A stretch of DNA of 64,000 bases. It comes from Ectocarpus siliculosus. Taxonomy: Eukaryota; Sar; Phaeophyceae; Ectocarpales; Ectocarpaceae. Of this stretch, positions 1 through 12,600 are shown piece after piece (position 1 is the first letter of the stretch; each line of letters opens with the position of its first letter). A program made the translations under genes and the position numbers. The stretch spans positions 862,325-926,324 of the forward strand of contig FN648707.1 in assembly GCA_000310025.1 (NCBI GenBank). Reading direction: 5' to 3'. The notes beneath the pieces are model-generated. The model saw only the letters and a list, made by a program, of their open reading frames with translations. It did no database searches and was not told where the DNA came from.

Positions 1-273
1 TCCGATGGCCAGGTTGTGTCGGCGACAACACCTCTGTGGTGAACCCTGTGAGGCGACCGTAGCTGCATCACACGTCTGGTAGAACCAAGCTCGTCTTTGC
101 TGAATGTTGGCGATGCACCACTTTTGAGGTGCTCTCTGTCGTTCTTCGGCGGTGTCTCAATTGTAGCTCTTCGATACCGCATTGTCTTACAAGGCGATTG
201 ATCGTGGTACATAGCACTCTCACGAAATTGTAATCAACGAGCCCGCCGCACGCTCCCGTTGTGCCGCGAAAAG

Positions 274-504
274 ATGGGGGTGGTTCCAGCGATTCCAGAG
301 CCTAGCAAGACAACCCCGAAGCAAGATGAGGAGCAGGGCGAAGAAGGCGAATCGGAAGAGGAAGAATACGACTCAGAATACGAATACGATGACGACGAAG
401 GCTCAGGGTCTTTAGCGTCGAGCGGGCTGCTGTGGGGGTCGCTAGCGGTCGGGGCTGTCGCGCTCTCCGTTGCGACGCTCGTGGCGTTGGGGAAGAGACG
501 CTGA
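274..504 (+). CDS. 3' exon of a possible tail-anchored acidic protein
   Basis: An open frame ends at 504. Its protein has a short basic/Pro start, a very acidic stretch (runs of Glu and Asp with Tyr, about residues 18-47) and then a hydrophobic segment of about 20 residues (SGLLWGSLAVGAVALSVATL) closing with the basic tail GKRR. This is the layout of a tail-anchored or C-terminally anchored membrane protein with an acidic cytosolic stalk. The frame stays open upstream of the ATG at 274, so this may be the last exon of a gene beginning left of the window. I do not recognise a family. The acidic composition could arise by chance in GA-rich DNA, so confidence is limited. Confidence 0.35.
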   Translation: MGVVPAIPEPSKTTPKQDEEQGEEGESEEEEYDSEYEYDDDEGSGSLASSGLLWGSLAVGAVALSVATLVALGKRR

Positions 505-1939
505 GTGTCGGTGTGGGGCCGCCGTGACCGTGCGTTTTCTTCTTCCTCGTGTGTGCGCGCGTCTTGTGGTTGTTTGGGTTGGCTCTGTCCACGACGGAGA
601 CACACTCTGTTTGGTGGTTTCATCGTTGTTGTTGGAGGAAATAACGTTCTTGACGGGTTCGACCTACTTACTCTGCGGGAGACAATGGGTACCTGGTACG
701 GCGTACTTGAAGATTTTCTAACGTTAGGCCCACACGCTCCGCGTAAGTCCTGTTGGTCCAGCTTCCGTAGAATATGCGGTGACGTGTGTGGTCTACACTG
801 AAAGATTCGCTCCTTGTGAAGATCTGGAGTAGTGAATTCGTCAACCTCTACCAGACCCAGGCATGGTGACATGCTGTTAGTTGTCTGCCGCTGCTGCAAC
901 CGACGACGTTAAGTAGGCGTGTTGCTCGCTCTCGCCCGATTGGCGACAACGACGCTATGAAGTAACTCCCGACCAGCCTTGGCTGAGCATCTTGACAACC
1001 AGAGAGATGCGAATTTGTTGGGGGCAGCTATATTTTCTGATCGGTAAACAAGGTAAGGTCGAGGAAACCGCCGTGGCTGAGTGTGGATGACCGCTCACGA
1101 CATCATTCATGCATGGAATCGATTTGGCGTTTGGGAACACGGACAACATAATTTACTTGAGTGATTTCCCTAGCCGACCGATGTTTCTGCAACCTTGTGT
1201 TTTGCGAGTTGCCGACGCGAAAGACGATCCTGCCATGCATACGTATTTTTTGCTGAAAAGCGCAGTCTCTCGTCTCTCATGGACGATCTGTTAATTTGTT
1301 AATTCTTGCGGCCGGCTTGCGAATCCTCGGCGTCAGGATTAACGGAAGCACATCCACGCCTGGGTCGATGCGGTTGAATGAACCTTTTACAGCAGTATGC
1401 ATGCATTCTGCGGTTGTGCGTGCGTTAACAGAACAACGTATGGACCCGGAATAACAGCGATATTCTGAAGCCCGATGGGGATTCACTCTTTGTTGTCGCC
1501 GAAATTCTCAGAGCTGTTTTCGATTTTGACCCCACTAAGTGACTCCAACAAAAGTGGCTTCACTCTGTTTTTCACATGGTTTTTCAGTAGGTGATCTCCG
1601 GGCCTCTTCTCTAAAAGCAAGTTGTTTTTCTTCGGTCGATGTTGCTCGAGATTCCTTCGACATTTTTTCCTGTGGGTTAGATAGAGGTGGGCGTCCCGCC
1701 TGGCCCCGTCTGCCCCTCCTGCAAGTTTGGTGCAAAAGCTTGAGTCAGTTTTTGAGAGAACGTGTCCGTTGTTGTGTTATTCGTACAATAGATCTCCCCC
1801 GTGCGAAGAACCGAAACGCTCCCTACCTCTCAACCTTTTACCCCCACGGGTCGTGAAGGGTCAACAAGCACCAGAGATATATGGATGGACCCCACAACAT
1901 AAAACACGCACCTCCCTTTTCGGACTCTCCTTGAGGGGC
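505..1939. other. Intergenic stretch, no gene recognised
   Basis: No frame here combines length, splice sites and a recognisable motif. About 85 bp at 1,300-1,385 resembles 35,193-35,280 (shared words around 'acggaagcacatccacg'), which links this area to the duplicated block at 34.5-38.6 kb. Confidence 0.5.
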
Positions 1940-2390
1940 CGTTTGCGCCCCCCTCCCCTTATTCGCAGCGTACCCAGGAAGTCCGAGTAACAAAAAGGGG
2001 TAAAAGGATGGGATCGGAGGGGTCAGTAGCAGGCGAGGGGGCGGCGGACTCGAGGAAGTGGCTCATATTGTGCTCAGCTCCTAGCTTGTGGTGCTGGTGG
2101 CGGGGCGCCTGTTGTTTTGCTCGTCCAGGAGTTCAAAGTCGACCATCGCAAAGGATAAAGAGGCGTCACTCGGCGGATGACGAGGGATTCTCGCTGCACA
2201 CGGTACACGATGCGGTTGTTCGTTCACGAAGGGACCCAAGGCCAGCCAAGTCGAAGGACATACATGCAGTCGTCGGCTGGCAACACCTTCTAAAAACTGC
2301 ATCAACCACACATTACATTCTTCGAGTGAAATTCCCGGAAAAGAGGGCGACGTGAGCGATACTCGAACACCCCACAGGCATAGACTATGT
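1940..2390 (-). pseudogene. Fragment of the TMBIM gene 5' region (copy C)
   Basis: The stretch matches, in the same direction, the plus-strand sequence at about 37,990-38,600, which is the 5' end of the decayed TMBIM copy B. In inverse orientation it also matches the 5' exon region of the intact gene near 49,960-50,250. Shared words include the 'ttattcgcaacgt.ccc' block, 'gtagcaggcgag.gggcg', the 'aggaagtggctcat' block and 'cagtcgtcggctggcaacac'. Only the upstream/first-exon part is present and no coding frame of the TMBIM family survives. It looks like an old partial duplicate, more diverged than copy B. It lacks the CTG run of copy B. Confidence 0.6.
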
Positions 2391-2499
2391 ACGAGCTATA
2401 GACTATGCATAGCATTTTAACTACAGCAGCAGCAGTGAGTGAGTGGTGGCGCAAGAGTGCGTGCAGAGAGGAGCGCGGGAGAGGCTCTCCTCTCTCTCC

Positions 2500-2599
<100 letters not shown>

Positions 2600-3063
2600 C
2601 TTCCCAAACATCTGAGATCATTCCTCGCATGCATGTACAGGGTAGGTGAACTGTAGACCATGCACACGTGCTGTAGACTGGTAGTCTGCCTGGATCGGGA
2701 TAACCCCCGCGAATTCCAGATAACCCGGCTTGGACGTGTTAGTGTTATAGTCTACAGCAGTATTACTTGCTTGCCAATTTTTTCCTCAAAGACGTTCCGA
2801 CCTGAAAGATCTCGGAAATTGAATTGTCTGTCTTCACTTCAAATCAGCGCTCACATGTCAGCAGCCGTTTTTACTCCAACCCGTGGTCACACAGAAGGGC
2901 CCTTCTCTATCCTCCCCTTCTGCGGTACGTTGCCTTCGATGTTAAATGCTAGAAGAGTTCAGCACTCTCTTCCCTCTGTGTACACACGAACTAAATGGCG
3001 CTGTCCACTAGGCCAGGAGCGGAAGCGAGAGAAAAGCTCACTTTGCAAGAAAAGCTAGCTTTA

Positions 3064-3130
3064 TGCCGGGATTCGAACCTCTGGCCTGACCTCCAGAAGG
3101 TTTCGAGGATACCAACTAGACCGCCGGGGC
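3064..3130 (-). repeat. tRNA-like sequence (tRNA-derived SINE head or tRNA pseudogene)
   Basis: On the minus strand the sequence starts GCCCCGGCGGTCTAGTTGG, a good pol III A-box, and about 45 bp later reads AGGTTCGAATCCC, a perfect B-box/T-loop. The acceptor stem does not pair (5' GCCCCGG has no complementary 3' end) and the T stem pairs only at its inner bases. A working tRNA is therefore unlikely; a SINE head or tRNA relic fits better. It lies about 225 bp upstream of the NTR-WSC gene, on the opposite strand. Confidence 0.5.
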
Positions 3131-3354
3131 GATAGTCTTCCGCAAGCTGGATACTTCGGCATTTAGCGAAGTGACGCGTGATTCGATCAACCAAAGTACA
3201 AACGCCTCTTCCTGTTCCCTACACCCACGCACCCCAACTCCTCTCCGCCACACCTACCTAACCTACGCTCTACGCCACCATTCTGTAATTGTGTTGAAGT
3301 CCGGTCATATTCCAAGGCCTCGTCTAGACAAGTCTGTACGACACGGAGTTTGCC

Positions 3355-3608
3355 ATGAATGTTGGCAAGCTCATTGTTGCTACAGCGCTGCTGCTGCCAA
3401 ATGGGATGGATGCCTGCAGCTGTCCTGAACGCCCTACTGTATGCGAAGCCGTGGAAAATGCTGATGTTGTACTACGTGCCGTGCTCGTCTCCAGGTAAGA
3501 GGTGACGTGCTGTCATGCGTGTGTTCTCTCGTCTCGTTGCATCCGTGTGTACTGCAGAAACGTTTCCCACGTACTTGCGGGGAATTTTCTCACAACATGT
3601 TCGGGCAG

Positions 3609-3660
<52 letters not shown>

Positions 3661-6600
3661 AGAGAGAGAGAGGAGAGCCTCTTCTCGCTCTCCTCACTAC
3701 AGTAGTCCACCGACAAGCAAAAATAAGCGGTGTACCTAAAGACCCCCCCGGTGGGGTATACAGGCCTTACTTTCCCCACACCTCCTCCACCCGTCCACCG
3801 GCGGGGTTAGGACCTTATCTTCCCCACACCATTTATGTCTTGTTGTTTCTACACCTTCTTTATCCAGGTGGTGGCAAGGTGGTGGGGTAAAATGAGGCCG
3901 CCTACTGTATAAGTGGGGTAAACAGAACGTCGCTCATCTACATAGTCTACCCACGATGTGGTCGATAAGAATTTACCGGCGGGGTGTTTAGACGACCTGT
4001 CAAGTAAACGGAGTGAGTGATGCCAGCAACAAGTCAGGAGAAATGATTTACCGTAATAGCCGTAGAGTTGGCACCGGGTGCGATTGTGTTTACTTTCGTA
4101 TGTCTCGGGTTTTTTATCACATCCCGGTGCCATCTCTCCGACCCCGGTGCGGAAATGCAATTACATCACTTCTTTTAGTTTTTCCAAGGCACCCCGGTGC
4201 GATCTCTCCGACCGGTGCCATCCCCGATGAAATACACACACACAGGTCTTGTATGCACACACGCACCCGGTGCCATCTCCCCGAGACCGGTACGAGAGTA
4301 AGTAGTATTGACACCAGTGTAGGCACCCACACACACGGTCTTCTTCACACGCTAGTTGATCATGCTATTGATCAGTATATAACCACACGTACATACGTGT
4401 ATGCATAGGTACCATTGTTGCTGGTTGGAAGCACACCGGTAACGGCAACGTAGTAGTAGGCTGGTACGTAACAGCTTTCCATGCAGCGAGTGGTCTTATG
4501 TTTGATGCGAGTTTGGCTATAGCGTGACAACAACAAATTATGTGGTTTCCATCTGACATACGGCATCAATTGTTTCCCGCTTTCGTTTCGATCTTCTTTT
4601 CGTATACCAGTAGGTACGCAGAAGTACAATAGTTTCGGGTTGTGTAAGGTGGGGTAGGGACGGCTTGTAGGTTGTGTGCTTGATTGATTGAGTGTACGGT
4701 CGGCAGCTTTCATACCAATAAAAAAATGAAAACATCTGGCATCCTGCGTGAACCGCGACCATCCAATCGTACGCAAAGGAGTGGCGCTCCGCTGACACCG
4801 TTCCCACGTGTAAAAGTAAGCACATGCACCTCATTCCGGCAGCTGAAAGGAGCTCAATCTTGGATTTGGGGGTCGGAGAGATCGCGCCCGATGCAATCTC
4901 ACCGACCCCGGCGCGTAAATCGAATTAATTGTTTCTTTCTCGTTTTTTTTGTCACACCCCGGTGCCATCTCTCCGACCGGTGCCATCTCTCCCCGAAAAA
5001 TTAAACGCACCCACAGGGACGCACATAAGCCATGCACCCACACCTTTTTCACCGACGGAAATCCTGTGTGAGGAACGAGTGTCACGAACATGTATGTTTT
5101 TTTTGTTTCTTCCACCTGTCGCTCTACTACAGGCAGGCGCAGTTTTCTGTTCCCTCCAACCAGCAACTACATGAAACCGGCTAGAGTCCCTATTTTGCGC
5201 TAACCCTAACCCTAACCCCAAACCCACCCAATAGGTGCTATGTTTGCGTTGGGTGGCTCAGTTCTAGGTTGTTGTGCCGGCATTGGTGCTAGGTTGGTAT
5301 TGATGGGATAATCTCTAGGTTGGTATTGCTTGGATAGGTGCTTGGTTGGTGTTAATGCGATCGACCTAGGTTGGTATGGCTTGGATAGGTGCTAGTTTGG
5401 TGTTGACCTGTGTAGGTACTAGGTTGTGCGGGCCTAGGTCGCTCTTGGTTGGGTGGTTCCGTCGGTAAAAAAGAGGTGTGGGTGCATGGCTTATATGTGC
5501 GTCCCGATGGGTGCATTGAATATTTGTCGCCGGAGCTCCGGCCGGTGCCAACTCTCCGACTATTACGGTACTTGCACAAAACGCTCATTTTTTCTTTTCA
5601 CGTTGTTGTGTTCTTTTTTGCAGCGTGGAACACAGTGGCGGCTTCTTGGCCGACGCCGTTGTGAAGGTCATCAAAGTGTTCAAGTCCGAAACAGGCCTGG
5701 AGAAGTACGCCGTGGACGAGGAAATCCAGGTCCTCTCTCCCGGCAGCACCAATTCCTGTGGGGCCTGGGGGGATTTCGGCGAAGAATACCTCGTTGATCT
5801 TCTCCGCGACGATGATGGCCTCTACCCGGTGCTGCCTTGCGGAATTGCCAGGCCTTGGGTCTCCCTTAGCGAGGACGACGAAGAATCCATTCGAGCTTGT
5901 TCCTGTGACGGTGGCTGTGGCACATTCCAGGTAAGATCTACATACTGAGGTCTATTCGGCCTAGGGTGTACACTGCGACTTTCAAAAGGCATGGGGAGCA
6001 CGAACATTGTATTCCCTATAGCACAGTAGAGCAGTAGCATCGTGCGCGGAGTACTAGTGTACTTTGCGCAGCACGCACTACGTACGGCGTTCCTGCAGCT
6101 GTCAAGTGATGCATCACGTTGCCCTCCGGCTATCAGCCTGTTGGTATTCTTTGTGAGAGAATATTGGAAAATCACGGCAACGTACATCATTGTGCTTGGC
6201 AGAAGTTTGCCACTTTTAAGATTGCACGTGCCAACCAGCCAAAAGGTATTCAGGCTAGACTATGTACACCATCAGCACCGTACAGTACATACATGCTGAA
6301 AAACATGTGTACAGTAGTTACGTCTTGCTGTTACCACGTACTGTAGGCGTCGTGATGGCTGAACACAGAAAGAAATATAGCCGAAGCGCGCACCTATTCC
6401 TCTTCCGTTGCTCTTGTTTCTTGCTTGGCCGAACAATAGGAATGTCTTCCAAACGAAAGCGAATACCCGGTGTACGGTGGATCGGCCGAGTACTACTGCG
6501 CCGACGTGTGTATCCCGACCCCGTGCGGCGATGAAGAGGTGTGCGAGCTCCTCCCCGTGCCTTGTGCTCAGGAGACCTTTTGCCCCGAGGTGGCGGTTTG

Positions 6601-9600
6601 CTACCCTGCTACTCCAGAGCCGCCAACGCCCGCACCTAGCCTTGAACCAACAGCACCACCTACAATCCCAGGTAGGGCCCCTCGTTCACCTGACGTGGTG
6701 GGTTGGTTCTGTGACGCAGGCGAGAACCCACGCCGAACTCGGTGTGCCTTACTGTAGGACGAAAATATCCATCCCTACCTGTCTGGCGGCGGGTCCGCTT
6801 CTTAAGAACATCGCTCTCCGGTCGCTGTGCTTCTTGTCCCGTCTTAACAACTCTTTCCGTTCAAGTTGGCGAAATCTTGTCCCTACGTGTGGCTTACTAC
6901 ATAGACTATGCATGTTGCGTTTCCTGGGAAGAATATTTTAGGTGAAAATGTGAGGAAATACATGTATGTAGTCTATCGATATTAACGAGAACGACTCCCT
7001 TAAACGCCGTCACGCGAACCCTTCTAACACTCTCACGTCGACGATGGGCACACAGACGCTATTGTCTCGTGTGGATCTTGGGAGTGTGGTGCTGGATACA
7101 CGAACATAGAACGCGACAGTTTTCTACGGACCCGTCGCCTCATTCGCGGAGGAGGCTACGAAGTTCCCTAGACTCTGGCAGTAACGATGTGTTGTACAGC
7201 ACTGACGGATATACGACCCTCGGAAACTACCCCATGTGCCGCCAAGACAATTGCTGCGAGGGTGAGTGGTTCCTGTTCTCGCCTTTGCCTACCTAGTCCG
7301 AACGAGGAAAAACTTCGCCGGAAACATTGAGGATGTTCTCTGCCTCTCACTCATGGCCGTCCTCGCTTGTTTGAGATGGATGTTTTATGAGACCCAGCTG
7401 TTGACTTACATAATATGGGCGCACACGCATTGGCATTGGCATTCGACCAAGATAGTGGTCAACAGAGCCCTAACCCCGGTTCATACTCCTCCCGCCTTGC
7501 CCCGCCCCGCCCCACGCTGGTGCTACGTGTTCAACCTGGCTTTCATCCTGATTGTTTAATGACTGCTGGTACCGGTGCGTACGACGATCGGGCCGCAGAA
7601 TTACCGGCACCCACACCATCACCGACAGCCGCTGGTGAGGCCTTCTATGTTGTGATTCCTGGGAAAAGGATACATATTTCAGGCGGAAAGTGTGGAGGAA
7701 ATATCGAAAGTAACAACAACAACGATTCCCCTAAACGTCGTCACGCGAACCCTTCTAACACTCTCACGTCGACGATGGGCAAACAGATGTTATCATCTCG
7801 TGTGGATCTTGGGAGTGTGGTGCTGGATACACGAACATAGAACGCGACTGTTCTACGGACCCGTCGCCTCATTCGCGGAGGAGGCTGCGAAGTTCCCTAG
7901 ACTCTGGCAGTAACGATGTGTTGTACAGCACCGATGGATACACGACCCTCGGAAACTACCCCATGTGTCGCCAAGACAATTGCTGCGAGGGTGAGTGGTT
8001 CCTGTAAATGCCTTGAGCAGCCCTTTGGCGTCGAGAAACAACTGTCGTAATGTTCGGGTTAGCCCCGCCACCCCAATAGCCCTGTCATAATTGCTTTGTT
8101 CCAGTGTACCGACTTCCTGCTTTCGATGTCATCGCCGCAGTTGCAAAAGCCCTTGAATTGCGTTGCCTCTGCCGCGGAACAATCACCGTTCTGGCCGCCT
8201 TGACATTGCTTTCAAGGAACATACGTAAATGCCTTTGTCTACCTAGTCCGGACGAGGGAAACTTCTCCGGAAACATTGGGGATGTTCTTTGTCTCTCTCT
8301 CATGATTGTCCTCGGTCGTTCCGTGACAAGCATTCTAAGATGATGGGATTGCAACAATCCTCAGTGCTCTATCAGACCCAGCTGTCGACTTAATATGGGC
8401 GCACACCCATTGGCATTGGCATTCGCCCGAGATAGTGGTCTACAAAGCCCTAACCCCGGTTCATACTCCTCCCGCCTTGACCTGCCCCGGCCCACGCTGG
8501 TGCTACGTCCATCGCCCTGATTGTTATATGGCTGCTGGCACCGGTGCGTACAACGATGGGGCCGCAGAACAACCGGCACCCACACCATCACCGACAGTCC
8601 CTGGTGAGGCCATCTCTGCACCCGCAGACGTCAGGGGGTGGCAATACAAAGCTTCACTGCTGTCCATGGAACCCACCAGGGTTCGCGTGTGGGCGTCGAG
8701 GGGATTGCTGTCGATTCGATGCTTCTTTCTTCACCGCTGATCACCCATACTAGTAAATATTGGCAGTTTCATGAAACCGTGTGCCTACATGCTGCTTTCC
8801 ATAGGGGTCGATAGACTAGGCATGATCCGTTCGGGGCGTGTTAGTTCCTGACGATTGGGCGTTCCAAGCTGCAAGTCATGCCATGTCCATACAGGCTTGT
8901 CGATCCTTGAAGCGATGAGCCTGAGCGGCGTCCAATCAGATGGGCTTTTCGTTGCTCGCGAAACTTATTCGAATATAATCTGCCGGTATCCAACATCTTC
9001 TGTCGACACTTCGCAACCTGACTAACTTGTGGTCGGTTTCGTACCCGCTACGTCGGTCGCCAAATGAGTTTTTTCCCACTCTAGAGTAGCTCAATACGGC
9101 ATATTTGCAACACGTAAGGCTGAGAACCTCCAAGGACGCACCATGCTTCCTTCACAGTGTACTACCACGCCATTCGTTTTCTAGGCCCTACGCCGGCTCC
9201 TAGTCCTACCCCGGAACCCGTCCAGGGAGGACCGCTTTCACTGGGGTGCTTCAATGATGACGGCGACGACCGCATCATGGATGACCGCGCTCTTGTCGAC
9301 ACTTCGATGACCACCGAGGTGGTATTATTCCGTCTTTGAATACCCCAGGCAGGCTGACGGCCTCACCACGCGAGACTTTGTGCCAACAGGGTTTGTGTTC
9401 TTGAGGCCCAAATTTCTTGGTTCGCACGCCCACGTACGGTTTTCCCCGGACAGCGTACGTCGCATATTTAATGCTTTCATGTGCAGCCATATGGATAGAT
9501 CTACCGCATACAAAATCCTCTGGTACAATCGCGATGACACGTTGGCATAGAGACACTTGTGGCCTGCCGAGCGCGCAGGACCTGCACGGGTGCCACACAC

Positions 9601-12600
9601 TGAGGTTTTTGACCACAGCCCTCTCGTGTTCTTCGTTTGTCCCGGTGCTGCCCCTCAACATCATGTCAGCTGTGCGAGCTCACGTGCGCCGGGTCTTCCT
9701 ACTTCAGCACTCAGTACGGACGAGAGGTGAAGTTGACAGACACCTCGGTGTACTCTCGTGGGGCGGCAGAAGGCCGCAGAGGAAGTACAATTTCATAGGA
9801 GGAGTGCCCAGGCGAGTGATTACGTGACGAGCGTTCACGCCGATTCTGCGCACGCGTTCATATCGTACATGTTGGGTCTCGGCCACCCAAAAGTTCAGTC
9901 GTAACGCCGAATACGCCGTCTCCTTTTGCCCGCTCGCCGGCCGTATGCCGACATCATCACCACCACCACCACCACCGCCGTCACCAAAAGTGTTGGTGTG
10001 GGCCGGCTGGCACCGACTACGAAAAGCATGGGGAGTCGACTGAGTGCACCTATGAATGCCCCGGGAACCCAGACGAGACATGCGGAGGCTTCTACGCCGC
10101 CAGTGCCTACGCCTACTCGACGGTGGAGCCAACGCCCACGTTTTCCTATGTGGGATGCTTCCAAGACGACCAGGACCGTATCATGGAGCTCGCGCTGACG
10201 GAGAGTTCTTCCATGACCACGGAGGTACGTAGGTGTAGGAGTAGGAAGAGGTTCTTCAGTCCATACCACGTCGTCGTGGCACGCTCAGTCTTTTCAGTCA
10301 TGGTGCCGAATGGCCTGTAGGACTCTCGCTCTCGTGTGAGTAGAACTCTCACTCATGTTTCTGGCACCAATACAGCATGGTTGTCGATGCCCTGCGTCCG
10401 GGCTGAGGCATGTGGTTATCATTTGGAGCTGCAATGGTCGCCACATTCACTCGGTTGTCCGATTTTTCAGCAGGGTTGTTTGGCTGTAACACAGCACCTG
10501 TGATGCACGTGTTGTTTGCAGTATGTACGGGTGGCAGAATAGAGGGGACTTTGCGTTGTCGCGGTTGGCATTGGTGAAGCTTTGCTCGCCGTCTTCCTTG
10601 CTGCAATCGAACTGGTGTACATATAGTACCGTTGCTCAATTTCAACCCGCTTTTCCCGGTGCTGCCCCTCAACATCATGTCAGCTGTGCGAGCTCACGTG
10701 CGCCGGGTCTTACTACTTCAGCACTCAGTACGGACGAGAGGTGAGGTTGGCAGGCGCTTCGATGTACTCTCGTGGGGTGGGGGAAGGCAGAAGAGGGGGC
10801 AAGACTCCATAGGAGTGCCCAGACGAGTTTCAAACATATTCTTCTAAGCAACTTAAATGACTAGCGTTCACGCCGATTCTATGCACGCATTCACACATGT
10901 TGGGCCTCGGCCACCCAAAAGTTCAGTCGTAACGCCGAATACGCCGTCTCCTTTTGCCCCCTCACTGACCCTATGCCACCAACACCACCACCACCGTCAC
11001 CAAAAGTGTTGGTGTGGGCCGGCTGGCACCGACTACGAAAAGCATGGGGAGTCGACTGAGTGCACCTATGAATGCCCCGGGAACCCAGACGAGACATGCG
11101 GAGGCTTCTACGCCGCCAGTGTCTACGCCTACTCGACGGTGGAGCCAACGCCCACGTTTTCCTATGTGGGATGCTTCCAGGACGACCAGGACCGCATCAT
11201 GGAGCTCGCGCTGACGGAGAGTTCTTCCATGACCACGGAGGTACGTAGGTGTAGGAGTAGGAAGAGGTTCTTCAGTCCATACCACGTCGTCGTAGCACGC
11301 TCAGTCTTTTTCAGTCATGGTGCCGAATGGCCTGTAAGACTCTCGCTCTCGTGTGAGTAGAACTCTCACTCATGTTTCTGGCACCAATAAAACGTAGTTG
11401 CCGATGCCTTGCATCCGAGGCAAGCGGGCTGAGGCATGTGGTTAACGTTTGGAGCTGCAATTGTCGCCACATTCACTCGGCTGTTCGTTTTCCGTTTTAC
11501 GGCAGGGCCGGCTGTCACAGTACGTGGTGCACGTGTTTGTTTGCCTGATATGCTGGTGGCAGAATAGAGGGGACTTTGCGATGTAAGGGTTGGCATTGGT
11601 GAAGCTTTGCTCGCCGTCTTCCTTGCTGCAATCCAACTGGTGTATTACCTTGGCGCAATTTCAACCCGCTTGTTCCGGTACTGCCCCTCAACATCATGTC
11701 AGCTGTGCGAGCTCACGTGCGCCGGGTCTTCCTACTTCAGCACTCAGTACGGACGAGAGGTGAGGTTGACAGACACCTCGGTGTACTCTCGTGGGGCGGC
11801 AGAAGGCCGCAGAGGAAGTACAATTTCATAGGAGGAGTGCCCAGGCGAGTGATTACGTGACGAGCGTTCACGCCGATTCTATGCACGAGTTCATATCGTA
11901 CATGTTGGGTCTCGGCCACCCCATAATTCATCGTAACGCCGAATACGCCGTCTCCTTTTGCCCGCTCGCCGGCCGTATGCCGACATCATCACCACCAACA
12001 CCACCACCACCGTCACCAAAAGTGTTGGTGTGGGCCGGCTGGCACCGACTACGAAAAGCATGGGGAGTCGACTGAGTGCACCTATGAATGCCCCGGGAAC
12101 CCAGACGAGACATGCGGAGGCTTCTACGCCGCCAGTGTCTACGCCTACTCGACGGTGGAGCCAACGCCCACGTTTTCCTATGTGGGATGCTTCCAGGACG
12201 ACCAGGACCGTATCATGGAGCTCGCGCTGACGGACAGCTTTTCCATGACCATGGAGGTACGTAGGTGTAGGAGTAGGAAGAGGTTCTTCAGTCCATACCA
12301 CGTCGTCGTAGCACGCTCAGTCTTTTCAGTCATGGTGCCGAATGGCCTGTAGAACTCACACCCGTGTTTGAGTAGAACTCTCACTCAAGTTTCTGGCACC
12401 AATACAGCGTGGTTGTCGATGCCCTGCGTCCGGGCTGAGGCATGTGGTTATCATTTGGAGCTGCAATGGTCGCCACATTCACTCGGTTGTCCGATTTTTT
12501 AGCTGGGTTGTTTGGCTGTAACACAGCACCTGTGATGCACGTGTTGTTTGCAGTATGTACGGGTGGCAGAATAGAAGGGGCTTTGCGTTGTCGGGGCTGG

